DNA of 64,000 nucleotides from the NCBI RefSeq assembly GCF_009650095.1, contig NZ_CP045915.1, forward strand, positions 3,286,001 through 3,350,000, written 5' to 3'. Source of the stretch: Gracilibacillus salitolerans (GTDB taxonomy: Bacteria; Bacillota; Bacilli; Bacillales; Amphibacillaceae). Shown piece after piece: positions 1 to 8,582 of this stretch (the first letter of the stretch is position 1; the number at the start of each line of letters is the position of its first letter). Below the pieces are notes generated by a model. That model searched no databases. It worked only from the letters and a program-made list of their open reading frames with translations, and was not told the origin of the DNA. The position numbers were made by a program, and so were the translations under genes.

Positions 1-274
1 AATGTCCGATTAATATCGGGTTGATTATTTCTAATTTTGCTAAAAACTGTTCAAAAAAATCAGTGTATCTGCCTACATCCCACGCTTCTGGTGGTTCATC
101 ACTTTGACCAAATCCAGGAAAGTCCAATGAAGTAACCTGAAAATGAGCACTTAAACTATTTTGTAAATCCTCAAACAAATCGAGGCTCGTTCCCCAACCA
201 TGAAGCATAACGACAGGGCGACCCTCACCAGTTTGTTTATAATGTATTTTTAATTGGTCTATTTCCATAAACAC
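1..274 (-). CDS. alpha/beta hydrolase (3' part cut by window edge)
   Basis: Only the N-terminal part (about 91 residues) of an alpha/beta-hydrolase is present; the gene runs off the left edge. The visible protein has the early strand and oxyanion motif VVMLHGWGTS, then the LDFPGFGQSDEP loop. It is cut inside the nucleophile elbow, ending in LIGH just before the expected Ser. Substrate cannot be told from this part. A GTG at 272-274 sits about 9 bases after a GGGAG ribosome site and is preferred; an in-frame ATG at 266-268 is the alternative. No link to bioY is evident, since about 170 bases and an inverted repeat separate them. Confidence 0.8.
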   Translation of the reverse strand, partial: MFMEIDQLKIHYKQTGEGRPVVMLHGWGTSLDLFEDLQNSLSAHFQVTSLDFPGFGQSDEPPEAWDVGRYTDFFEQFLAKLEIINPILIGH

Positions 275-395
275 GAATGAACGCTCCCTTATTAATCTCA
301 ACTTATAACTTTCGAACATTACTTCTACTATATGACGCAAAAAAGATATTTAGAAAGAAAAATTTCACATCCATAATCATACCATAAAACGTGAC

Positions 396-444
396 AGAGG
401 GACAGATTTAATGTACTGATATCAGCCCATTAACCTGTCCCTCT
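396..444 (-). terminator. inverted repeat after bioY, probable terminator
   Basis: Arms AGAGGGACAG (396-405) and CTGTCCCTCT (435-444) are perfect complements around a 29-base loop. The repeat starts 3 bases after the bioY stop codon on the minus strand and is followed by a short T run (CGTTTT). The loop is long for a classic terminator, so termination is inferred from position. Confidence 0.5.
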
Positions 445-446
445 AT

Positions 447-986
447 TTACAATAAATTTGCCTTGGTTAATCTGTTCCTTATCATAATTCCCAACCAGCT
501 TGCAAGAATGGCTTTGATGACTCCAACAATTAAGAAGGGATATACCCCTGAAACCATTGCCGCACTCCAGCTTAATTCTGCGACAAATTTAAGCTGAGTC
601 ATGCCAAATGCTAAGGTAACAAGCATCCCCACAATATTCGCAATCAATGCCATTTTGAAATTAAAGGATGTTTTTTCTAAAATAAGTCCAGTTATGTAGG
701 CAGTTGCAATAAAGCCAAAAATGTAACCTCCTGTTGGGCCGACTAAAACTTGCGGTCCTCCAGATAAACCAGAAAATACTGGAAGGCCAATCAGACCGAT
801 TAACAAATAGGCAAACATGGATAGAGCGCCTAGCTTACTGCCGATAATCGTAGCTGTTAAGCCTACTGCTAAGGTTTGTCCACTGAATGGAACAAGCCAT
901 AATTGTACTTGCAATTGTGCTAAAATAGCTGTAATCGCCGCAAAGATACTTGCTAAAATAAGTGCTCGTAATTTACTAGATTGCAT
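447..986 (-). CDS. bioY: BioY biotin ECF transporter substrate-binding protein
   Basis: BioY is the integral membrane S-component that binds biotin and works alone or with an EcfA/EcfT energising module. The 179-residue product has the usual family length and about six hydrophobic segments. It carries the typical BioY stretches VPFSGQTLAVGLTA (about 33-46) and GPTGGYIFGF (about 83-92). No bioB/D/F or ecf genes are nearby, so it probably uses a shared energising module. A BirA-type operator lies directly upstream, implying repression when biotin is plentiful. The ATG at 986 is preceded by an AAGGGAGAGG ribosome site. Confidence 0.93.
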   Translation of the reverse strand: MQSSKLRALILASIFAAITAILAQLQVQLWLVPFSGQTLAVGLTATIIGSKLGALSMFAYLLIGLIGLPVFSGLSGGPQVLVGPTGGYIFGFIATAYITGLILEKTSFNFKMALIANIVGMLVTLAFGMTQLKFVAELSWSAAMVSGVYPFLIVGVIKAILASWLGIMIRNRLTKANLL

Positions 987-1001
987 TTTCCTCTCCCTTT
1001 C

Positions 1002-1027
1002 GTTAACCTCACAAAATAAAAGTTAAC
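1002..1027 (-). promoter_or_regulatory. BirA operator upstream of bioY
   Basis: Two GTTAAC half-sites (1002-1007 and 1022-1027) are separated by 14 bases, the architecture of the BirA biotin operator in Bacillales. The outer flanks read TTGTGTTAAC on the minus strand. The site lies 15-41 bases upstream of the bioY start, so BirA with biotinyl-AMP would block the promoter. Confidence 0.8.
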
Positions 1028-1204
1028 ACAAAAACTTTAGAGAGACAACTATATTTTGTAAAGAATATTTTCGTAGGACCCGACCTGTTGTACAAAACCT
1101 CCTTAACCTTTCCTGATTTCTCTTATGTCAGAGACTATTTTTATGGTTTTTAGTTCTAATTAATGAATGGAAGACCATAAACTAGGAACAAGGGGTGAAA
1201 ACGA

Positions 1205-2470
1205 ATGACCGTTCATGTTGTTCAAAGTGGAGAATCCTTATGGCAAATTGCAAATCAATATCAACTTCCGATTTCTGCTATTGTTGAAGTGAATGGTTTG
1301 CCTTCAGCAAATACCATCATACCTGGTCTTGCGCTTTACATTCCGGATCAAGCTAATGTTCAATTGAGACCTTATATGATCAAGGCAGGAGATACGCTTT
1401 GGCAGTTATCTAATCGTTTTAACACCACGATAGAAGCTATATTACATGTGAACACCGTGGCAGATCCGAATCAATTATATATTGGCCAAAGGCTTCTGAT
1501 TCCTACACCGTTGAAACCCCAAATAGAAACGCTAGGCTTTATTGTTCCATACTCACCACAAACCTTTTTACCCATTCTTCGAAATTTATCTGATTCGCTG
1601 ACGTACGTGGCAATTGTATCTTACTCTTTTACCGCAGAAGGCTATGCCTATTTGTTATTAGATGATAAAGAGGTCGTTAGGGAAAGCAACCGGTTGGGTG
1701 TCACCCCTCTTTTAATGATTCGTAACTTTACATCCGAAGATTTTGATGCTGAATTAGCTGGGAACGTGCTTGCTAATCCAGTTTATCGGAGAAATTTAAT
1801 AGAAAGTTTATTACAATTTGTTAATGAAAAAGAATATGGTGGAGTATCACTGGATATTGAATTTATTCCTCCTGCACGAAGGGACGATTTTAATACATTT
1901 TTGAACGCATTAAAAACTGCTCTTGGTACGCGCATTCTACATGTCAATGTACATGCAAAAACAGAAGATTTGCCAACAAATCCAATCGTAGGAGCCTATG
2001 ACTATCAGGCAATTGGAGCGATTGCAGACGTGGTAGCTGTTATGACAATTGATTATGGATATCCAGGCGGTCCACCCGATCCGGTAGCACCATTGTGGTG
2101 GATGTACCAGGTTGTTCGATATGCAACGAGCTTAATTGATTCTCGCAAGGTACAAATTGCTTTTCCTTTGTATGGTTATGATTGGAGAGTAACTGATAAT
2201 ACGACCGCGGCTGTATCAGTTAATGGTGCACAAAACCAGGCAATCTCTGCTAACACAGTGATTGAATTTGATCAGATAGCTGCCTCACCATGGTATCGAT
2301 ATTGGGAGGAAATGGAGAAACATATTGTTTGGTTTGAAGATGTTAGGAGTTATCGGGAAAAATATACTTTAGTCGATCAATATCAATTGTTAGGTGTAAC
2401 ATACTGGCAATTGAACCTGCCAGCACCGCAGAATTGGGTTTATTTAAATAATCATTTTATTGTTACTTAA
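1205..2470 (+). CDS. sleL: LysM-GH18 spore peptidoglycan hydrolase (SleL/YaaH-type)
   Basis: The 421-residue product has two LysM domains (about 3-47 and 53-98) followed by a GH18 catalytic domain (about 105-421). This is the layout of SleL/YaaH, the N-acetylglucosaminidase that trims cortex fragments during spore germination. The catalytic strand reads GGVSLDIEF with D217 and E219, equivalent to the GH18 DxxDxDxE acid. There is no signal peptide, as usual for SleL, which reaches the spore during coat assembly. GGGGTGAAAACGA precedes the ATG. A strong hairpin follows at 2502-2535. Paralogues such as YdhD have the same layout, so the exact orthologue is not certain. Confidence 0.88.
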   Translation: MTVHVVQSGESLWQIANQYQLPISAIVEVNGLPSANTIIPGLALYIPDQANVQLRPYMIKAGDTLWQLSNRFNTTIEAILHVNTVADPNQLYIGQRLLIPTPLKPQIETLGFIVPYSPQTFLPILRNLSDSLTYVAIVSYSFTAEGYAYLLLDDKEVVRESNRLGVTPLLMIRNFTSEDFDAELAGNVLANPVYRRNLIESLLQFVNEKEYGGVSLDIEFIPPARRDDFNTFLNALKTALGTRILHVNVHAKTEDLPTNPIVGAYDYQAIGAIADVVAVMTIDYGYPGGPPDPVAPLWWMYQVVRYATSLIDSRKVQIAFPLYGYDWRVTDNTTAAVSVNGAQNQAISANTVIEFDQIAASPWYRYWEEMEKHIVWFEDVRSYREKYTLVDQYQLLGVTYWQLNLPAPQNWVYLNNHFIVT

Positions 2471-2501
2471 AACGACTAGGTCTTGATTTGAGGGCGGAAC
2501 A

Positions 2502-2535
2502 AAAACACGAGCATCAATTTTGATGTTCGTGTTTT
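2502..2535. terminator. bidirectional intrinsic terminator
   Basis: A 15-base stem (2502-2516 with 2521-2535, one G-U pair) closes a 4-base ATTT loop. It has A runs on one side and T runs on the other, so it can terminate both the + hydrolase and the convergent small gene at 2588-2743. Confidence 0.85.
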
Positions 2536-2587
2536 GCCGTAAGTCGAGTACTTTATAGAGTTGTTTAGTCTAATAATTTCCCCAAGT

Positions 2588-2743
2588 TTATTCAGTCTGT
2601 TCTTCGTCATTGTCTCCATCCATATAGCTATCTGACACTTGTTCGTGTGTTTCGGCTAAACCTTTGCTCATTTGATCATTTCGTTTATAATCTTCTACCT
2701 CATAATTTCGTTCTGCGATTTTGGAATGCTTTTTTGGATCCAT
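2588..2743 (-). CDS. small YozQ-like (DUF4025-type) protein
   Basis: A 51-residue, very polar and acidic protein starting MDPKKHSKIAERNYEV. The core with SKGLAETHEQVSDSYMDG resembles the B. subtilis YozQ/DUF4025 family, whose function is unknown. The ATG at 2743 is chosen over one 30 bases upstream because AGGTGATAGT gives a well-spaced ribosome site directly before it. There are no cysteines and no membrane segment. It looks like a single-gene unit sharing the terminator at 2502-2535 with the convergent gene. Confidence 0.65.
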   Translation of the reverse strand: MDPKKHSKIAERNYEVEDYKRNDQMSKGLAETHEQVSDSYMDGDNDEEQTE

Positions 2744-2786
2744 ACTATCACCTCGTCTATAGGATGAACCCACTTGCTAATTATAT

Positions 2787-2939
2787 ACTCTTTTTGCTGA
2801 ATTGATTGAACCTCTCATGACTAAAGTCACGAGATTCTTGGGAAGAGAGCATACTTGCGAGATTATTTCTTTACTAGCAGCGGTTTCTCTTATTTACCAA
2901 GCTAGCCCCGTAGTACCTACGGTTGTTTGTTTTTAATGA
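2787..2939 (-). ncRNA. omega-RNA (reRNA) scaffold plus guide at the tnpB 3' end
   Basis: In IS200/IS605 elements the RNA guiding TnpB is made from the 3' end of tnpB and the right end, and its 3' tail reads into flanking DNA as the guide. On the minus strand a hairpin of the type CTCGTGACTTTAGTCATGAG (2833-2814) is followed by AGGTTCA, the usual scaffold end. The guide would be about 2806-2787. The 5' limit is not visible and probably overlaps the tnpB coding end. The family is known; this example is inferred from the hairpin and its position. Confidence 0.6.
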
Positions 2940-4078
2940 TTATACCAATGTGTACCGCCTTAGACCTTCGGCCAAGATATTTTTACTAGCATTGATGTCA
3001 CGATCATGATGGGCATGACAAACAGGACACGTCCATTCTCGAATGTCGAGTGATTTCTTGCCATCTCGATGACCACATTCCGAACATAGTTGACTAGATG
3101 GAAACCATTTATCCACCTTGATGATGGCACGACCGTACCATTCCGCTTTGTATTGTAATTTCGCAACAAAGCTAGACCATGATACGTCAGAGATACTTTT
3201 CGCTAGTTTGTGATTACGCAACATTCCTTTTGTGTTTAAATCTTCCATACAGATCACATCGTGGGTTTTGATGATTTCTGTTGAGAGCTTATTTAGAAAG
3301 TCGTTGCGTTGGTTCATTACTTTTTCATGTAAGCGGGCCACTTTTCGTTTTTGCTTTTGATAGTTTTTCGCTTCAAACAGGCTAATGCCATTCTTTTTTG
3401 CAACTAATGCTCGTCTGGACAATTTACGTTGCTCCCGTTTAAGTTTCGCTTCCATTTTGGCCGTGAACCTATTATTGTCTACTTTATGTCCATCCGAAAA
3501 AATCGCAAAATCTGTGATGCCAAGGTCCAGCCCTATTGCCGAATCTGTCTTGGGTAATTCGTGCATTTCTTCTTCGCAAAGAATCGACACAAAAAAGGTA
3601 CCACTAGCCTGTTTGCGAATGGTTGCTTTTACAATACGTCCTGTTGGTTCTTGACTTTTAGCACATGTAACCCATCCAAGTTTGGGTAATTTTATATACT
3701 TGTCGGAAATGGCAATATTGTTATTCGTGAAGTGTGTGGTGTAACTTTGAATAGGGTCTTTTTGCTTTTGAAACGTGGTTGATCATTTTGGTGGGTGAAA
3801 AAACGTGAAAATGAATCTGCGAGGTTTCGAAGAGCGTTTTGAAGGGAAAACTTGTCTACTTCACGAAGCCATTCTGTATCGGGTTGTTTCTTTAAATGGG
3901 TTAACAACTTAGAACAAGCGGAATAAGTTAGTCCTTTTCCCGTATCTGCATAACACGTATTCCATTGATCCAAAAAATAATTATAGACAAATCTGGAACA
4001 ACCTATTGTCTTCGTGATAAGAATGGCTTGTTCTTTGGTTGGATAGATTCTATATTTATAGGCTTTGTGTCGCAGCAT
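2940..4078 (-). pseudogene. tnpB: IS605-family tnpB, broken by a one-base frameshift
   Basis: TnpB is an RNA-guided DNA nuclease of IS200/IS605 elements. The 5' part (4078 to about 3764) encodes the N-terminal domain (MLRHKAYKYRIYPTKEQ); the 3' part (about 3760 to 2940) encodes the RuvC nuclease. The RuvC part has [10 protein letters not shown] (RuvC-I Asp), [11 protein letters not shown] (RuvC-II Glu), a zinc finger CSECGH...[11 protein letters not shown] and RDINASKNI (RuvC-III Asp). The two frames join if one base is added to the run of five A (minus strand) at 3759-3763, giving [10 protein letters not shown]. The start at 4078 follows GAGGTGAATACG. No tnpA is present. Only the frameshift prevents a normal protein of about 380 residues. 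Confidence 0.88.
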
Positions 4079-4222
4079 CGTATTCACCTCATACACTTTT
4101 TCTGATTATGGATGCAAAGGCCTAACCATACTTCCTAATGAATAGCTGAAACAGAAAAAAGATCCTTTAAAATAGCATAACATACGTTTGGTGCCAAATA
4201 TACTATTACCTTTAAAATATGT

Positions 4223-4300
4223 CGGTTGATTAACATAGCTAAAGCTATGCCTCAACCGAAGCTTGCTAACTCACGACTGAAGTCACGAGTTTGCGCAAGC
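4223..4300 (-). repeat. two tandem stem-loops, omega-RNA/IS605-end type
   Basis: The first hairpin (4223-4258) pairs CGGTTGA with TCAACCG and, inside, CATAGCT with AGCTATG. The second (4261-4300) pairs GCTTGC with GCAAGC around an inner CTCGTGACTTCAGTCGTGAG on the minus strand, which resembles the tnpB 3' scaffold at 2814-2833. They may be IS605-type end remnants. The second touches the stop codon of the TPR gene and may also act as its terminator. Confidence 0.55.
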
Positions 4301-5736
4301 TATATCATCAATTTATGCTCGTACTCATATTGTTTCTTCGGTTGGTTGGTTTCTTTATAAAATTCTACTAATGCTAAATAAGCTTCTTGTTTGATCTCTT
4401 GTTCATGCACTTTTTCAATAGTCACAGCACCAAGTTCATAATATCTTTCAGCTTGTTTTATCTCCCCAGTTTGATAATAGCTGTAACCTAATCTAATCGC
4501 GGTTAATCCTTTCTCATTGCGGCAATTAGAGCCTAACTTCTGATAAATCGAGAGTGCTTCATGATAGCGAACAATTGCATTATCCAAATCCTCTTGCATT
4601 AAAAAGTTATAAGCGATTGCCTGTAAGGTATTCGCATATGCTAAGGTTTTTATTTTATCTTCTGCTTCAAGCCCTTGTAAAAAGCTCGTATACATGTCAA
4701 ATGCTTTATCATATACTTCTTGTTTGGAATAAATCTTTCCTAAAGCATATAAAAACTGCATGCGAATCTTTGGATATTTTTCTGATAATGGTAAACCTGT
4801 TTCTAAAAAATGCTTTGCTTTTTGATCTCCGCCCATTTTCAACTCAATCGTACCTAATTTAGAATGCAAGAACACGACAAGAAAATGGTCTTTTTCATAC
4901 TTTTGATTGACGATCTCCAAGACCTGCTTATAATATTTTACTGCACGTGGGAATGCTCGAAGATTTTCTTCAATCTCTGCAAGTAGCATATACCCTCTTA
5001 CATATAACGGATGCTCCGTATTCACCAGTTTCACTGCTTGATCTATGATACGTCGAGCCCTTTTTAAATCGGTATGAAAGTGTAGTTCACCTGTTTTCAT
5101 TAGTAGAATTGCTTTGCCCTCATCTGATAGCAAGGTGTCCTCTTTAGTGATGATATCTTCAAATAATTGAATCGCTAATTCCGGTTGTTCCAAAGCGACA
5201 TATATATCAGCTAACTGATCATTAACCCTCATTACCATTGGATCAACTGGTTCTAATGTTTCTAATAGTAACGTTCGAGCCTGTTCCATTTGGGTATGAG
5301 CCTGATGTAATTCTTCTTCTTGATAAAACAGCCTGCCGATTCTTTGATATACAAATGCTATTTCGATATTACTTGCTTGTTTCTTTTCAAGATATTGCAA
5401 CACTTTTGCTAATGTCATTCTTGCCTGACTGAATTGCTTAAACTGTTCATCCAATTTGGCAAAAGCAAAATGTGCCTGCAGCCATATGTGCTCTGCTTCC
5501 TTGTCGTGATAACGGTGCTTGATCGCTTGTTGAAAATGATGAGACGCTAAAGAATAGTTCTTCTCTGCCTGATAAAATAAAGCTACTGTGTGATGAAGAA
5601 ATAGAAGTTCAGCATTAGACAATTCCTCTATTTTTTTCAACTGTTGTTCGATTTCCACCACTTCTCGTTGTACCAGATGATGCTGACCTTGTTGAATTTT
5701 TTCGATTATGGTATTTGCTTTTTGCTTCCATTCCAT
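4300..5736 (-). CDS. tetratricopeptide repeat protein, last gene of nar operon
   Basis: A 478-residue soluble protein built of helical pairs of TPR type throughout; clear repeats include GELHFHTDLKRARRIIDQA, EENLRAFPRAVKYYKQVLE and RLGYSYYQTGEIKQAERYY. No DNA-binding, kinase or other catalytic domain is seen, and there is no signal peptide or membrane segment, so it is probably a cytoplasmic scaffold or partner-binding protein. It starts 16 bases after narI on the same strand and is probably co-transcribed with it. TPR proteins are not part of the standard nar operon; a role in assembly or signalling is only inference. Confidence 0.75.
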   Translation of the reverse strand: MEWKQKANTIIEKIQQGQHHLVQREVVEIEQQLKKIEELSNAELLFLHHTVALFYQAEKNYSLASHHFQQAIKHRYHDKEAEHIWLQAHFAFAKLDEQFKQFSQARMTLAKVLQYLEKKQASNIEIAFVYQRIGRLFYQEEELHQAHTQMEQARTLLLETLEPVDPMVMRVNDQLADIYVALEQPELAIQLFEDIITKEDTLLSDEGKAILLMKTGELHFHTDLKRARRIIDQAVKLVNTEHPLYVRGYMLLAEIEENLRAFPRAVKYYKQVLEIVNQKYEKDHFLVVFLHSKLGTIELKMGGDQKAKHFLETGLPLSEKYPKIRMQFLYALGKIYSKQEVYDKAFDMYTSFLQGLEAEDKIKTLAYANTLQAIAYNFLMQEDLDNAIVRYHEALSIYQKLGSNCRNEKGLTAIRLGYSYYQTGEIKQAERYYELGAVTIEKVHEQEIKQEAYLALVEFYKETNQPKKQYEYEHKLMI

Positions 5737-5752
5737 TTTTTATCACACCTTT

Positions 5753-6442
5753 TTAAGCTTTTCGAACTTGTTTCTTGTAGATGACATAACTTCTTGACAA
5801 GTAACGTATTGGGAAACTGAACACATGCACCATTCTTGTGAACGGCCAAATCGATGCAAAAGCATAATTGGCAAGTAAGTGAATTTTAAACCAAACAGGG
5901 ACTTCCGCCATTAAATGCGGTTCAATCCGAAATATGAATAACCCTCTAAACCAAGGTGCAATCGTTGTTCGGTAGTCAAACCCATGTGAATCAACATTCA
6001 AAAACGTTGCTGATAAACCTGAAACAACAACAATCAATAAAAAGAATAAGACGGCCCAATCTCCTTTGGATGTTGTTTTTTTAATCCGTTGTACACTTAA
6101 ACGACGATAGCAAAGTAAGGCAAGACCGATCACTGCTGCAATACCAGCCGGAATACCGAATGCAAGCGCGATTATATGGTATTGATGCTCCGTCACTCCA
6201 AATGACTCATAAACGGTCACAGGCACTAATATCCCAAGAAAGTGACCACCTAAGACAAATAACATTCCCCAATGAAACAAAGTTGAGCCAATTCGCAAAT
6301 GCTTTTTCTCTAAAAATTCACTGGATTTGGAAGACCAGCCAAACTGATCTTTCTGATAACGATAAATATGACCACCAATGAAGATCGTTAACACGATATA
6401 AGGCAGGATTCCCCATAGAATCCAATCGATGGAAGCATTCAT
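5753..6442 (-). CDS. narI: respiratory nitrate reductase gamma subunit (cytochrome b)
   Basis: NarI is the membrane anchor that oxidises menaquinol and passes electrons through two b hemes to NarH. The 229-residue length is normal and five membrane segments are visible. The four heme-ligand histidines are present with the expected spacing: H57 and H67 in the second segment (FHWGMLFVLGGHFLG), and H188 and H206 in the last. It lies between narJ (19-base gap) and the TPR gene. Confidence 0.95.
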   Translation of the reverse strand: MNASIDWILWGILPYIVLTIFIGGHIYRYQKDQFGWSSKSSEFLEKKHLRIGSTLFHWGMLFVLGGHFLGILVPVTVYESFGVTEHQYHIIALAFGIPAGIAAVIGLALLCYRRLSVQRIKKTTSKGDWAVLFFLLIVVVSGLSATFLNVDSHGFDYRTTIAPWFRGLFIFRIEPHLMAEVPVWFKIHLLANYAFASIWPFTRMVHVFSFPIRYLSRSYVIYKKQVRKA

Positions 6443-6461
6443 TATTCTGCTCCTTTCTACT

Positions 6462-7091
6462 TTAACTTAGTTGATTGTTAATTAATTGTTCACGCATCGA
6501 TTGCATAATACGAACATCTTCTAATGACAATGGCTTTTCTTCTATAGTTAGCGCTTCTTCCTCTACTTCCAAACCTTCAGCCTTTATCAATGTGATCAAT
6601 GCGTTTAATAAAAGATGATAAGTACTTTCGAATTTGACTAACTTGTTTTTCGTTTCCACAATCGCTGCCACGTGTTTTCCTAATAACTCGAGCCGTACTT
6701 CTTTCCTTACTTCCCCGCAAAATTCAAGCATTAAAGGCAAGAAATCAGGAAGTTCCTTATCTGTTACTTCAAAACCAGCCGCTTCATAAAATTTCTTCAG
6801 CTTTAATAGTTCTAAACCTCTTTCTTTTTGTTCCCCAAGTTTTAAATATGTCATATATAAATTAGAAGTTTTGCCGAAATCAAATACTTCGATATAATGT
6901 TCCACCCATTGATCCTGATCCCAATCAGCGATAGTATCAAGGAAATCTGCGAGCGGCTTTTTAACGGATAGCTCCTCGATTTCAGCAACAAATCTTTGTG
7001 CATCCACAACTGCCAATCTGTGCTCTTCTGTTGGATAGCGCAGAAAAAAGCTGATTAACTGATAGCTTGATGCGATCACTTCTTGCTTCAT
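6462..7091 (-). CDS. narJ: nitrate reductase molybdenum cofactor assembly chaperone
   Basis: NarJ is a TorD-family chaperone that holds apo-NarG while the molybdenum cofactor is inserted and delivers NarGH to NarI; it is not in the final enzyme. The 209-residue helical protein has the family's central motif in YIEVFDFGKTSNLYMTYL and the following LPLMLEF helix. It sits in the canonical place between narH (15-base gap) and narI. Confidence 0.93.
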   Translation of the reverse strand: MKQEVIASSYQLISFFLRYPTEEHRLAVVDAQRFVAEIEELSVKKPLADFLDTIADWDQDQWVEHYIEVFDFGKTSNLYMTYLKLGEQKERGLELLKLKKFYEAAGFEVTDKELPDFLPLMLEFCGEVRKEVRLELLGKHVAAIVETKNKLVKFESTYHLLLNALITLIKAEGLEVEEEALTIEEKPLSLEDVRIMQSMREQLINNQLS

Positions 7092-7106
7092 GCTATTTCC
7101 CCCTTC

Positions 7107-8582
7107 TTAGGATAAGACGCCGCAACTTCCTGGACCACCGGCAAAGTCAAGACCACATGCACCTTGATCCTCATATAAGTCACGAACATCCTCACGGTGG
7201 CTTTTTGGAATGACAAAACGATCGTCATATTTCGCAATTGATAATAAACGGAACATCTTTCTTGTTTCTTCTTTCGTTAGACCTAATTCCTTCATTACCT
7301 CTTCATCAAAAGATTTTCCTGTTGTTTCTGCTCGCATAAAGCTTCTCATCACCGCCATTTTTTTCAGAACCGTACGAATATGATCGGTGTTACCTGCAGT
7401 TAAAAGGTTCGCAAGATACTCAATTGGAATACGCATATCGTCAATAGCAGGGAAAATATCATCAACATCTGCAAGACTGCCTTTTCCTTCAATCACATTC
7501 ATCACAGGGCTAAGTGGTGGGATATACCAAACCATTGGCATCGTGCGGTATTCGGGATGTAACGGTAATGCGATTTTCCAATCAATAATCATCCGATAAA
7601 TAGGTGACTCTTGTGCAGCCTCAATCCAGTCATCATGGATACCGTCTTTTTTGGCTTGTTTGATCACCTCTGGATCATTTGGGTCTAAGAAAATTTTTAG
7701 TTGTTCCTCATAAAGTTTATCCTCATCTTCAACGGACGCTGCCTCCAAGACACGATCTGCATCATATAACATAACGCCAATATAGCGGATTCGACCAACA
7801 CATGTTTCAGAACAAATAGTCGGCTGTCCATTTTCAATCCGTGGATAACACATGGTACACTTTTCTGCTTTATTTGTTTTCCAGTTAAAATAGACTTTCT
7901 TGTAAGGACATGAGGTTACACAATGACGCCATGCCCGGCATGCATTTTGATCCACTAATACAATACCGTCTTCATCTCGTTTATACATCGCACCTGATGG
8001 ACAAGAAGATACACACGGTGCATTAATACAATGTTCGCAAATTCTAGGAAGATACATCATAAACACGTCTTCGAACTCTGTTTTGATGGATTCTTCCATT
8101 TGCTCGACATTCGGATCACGTAAACCAGTAATGTGTCCGCCTGCTAAGTCATCTTCCCAGTTCGGTCCCCATTCTAGATCCATAAACTCACCAGTGATAG
8201 CTGATTTCGCACGAGCTACCGGTTGATGTTTACGCTCTTCGGAATTCGTTAACTTCTCATAATCATAGTCCCATGGCTCATAGTAATCATCAATAGTTGG
8301 TTGATATGGATTGTAAAAAAGGTTCATAAGTCGTTTTGTTTTGGAACCTGATTTTAATTTTAACTCTCCATTACCGTCTAACTCCCAACCACCTTTATAA
8401 TGGTCCTGATCTTCCCAACGTTTCGGATAGCCAATACCTGGTTTCGTTTCCACATTGTTGAAGTACATATATTCTGCACCCGGACGATTTGTCCAGGTGT
8501 TTTTACACGTTACACTGCATGTATGACAACCAATACATTTGTCTAAATTCATGACCATCCCGATTTGTGCTTTAATCTTCAA
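7107..8582 (-). CDS. narH: respiratory nitrate reductase beta subunit (iron-sulfur)
   Basis: NarH transfers electrons from NarI to NarG through four iron-sulfur clusters. The 491-residue protein has the four cysteine groups: CIGCHTCSVTC near the N terminus, CEHCINAPCVSSCPSG, CRAWRHCVTSCP and CTMCYPRIENGQPTICSETC. Trp in the third (CRAWRHC) replaces one cysteine, as expected for the 3Fe-4S cluster. A TTG at 8580-8582 is chosen as start because it gives LKIKAQIGMV, matching the family N terminus, 9 bases after an AGGAGG site lying inside narG. The gene overlaps the narG end by 11 bases. Confidence 0.94.
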   Translation of the reverse strand: MKIKAQIGMVMNLDKCIGCHTCSVTCKNTWTNRPGAEYMYFNNVETKPGIGYPKRWEDQDHYKGGWELDGNGELKLKSGSKTKRLMNLFYNPYQPTIDDYYEPWDYDYEKLTNSEERKHQPVARAKSAITGEFMDLEWGPNWEDDLAGGHITGLRDPNVEQMEESIKTEFEDVFMMYLPRICEHCINAPCVSSCPSGAMYKRDEDGIVLVDQNACRAWRHCVTSCPYKKVYFNWKTNKAEKCTMCYPRIENGQPTICSETCVGRIRYIGVMLYDADRVLEAASVEDEDKLYEEQLKIFLDPNDPEVIKQAKKDGIHDDWIEAAQESPIYRMIIDWKIALPLHPEYRTMPMVWYIPPLSPVMNVIEGKGSLADVDDIFPAIDDMRIPIEYLANLLTAGNTDHIRTVLKKMAVMRSFMRAETTGKSFDEEVMKELGLTKEETRKMFRLLSIAKYDDRFVIPKSHREDVRDLYEDQGACGLDFAGGPGSCGVLS

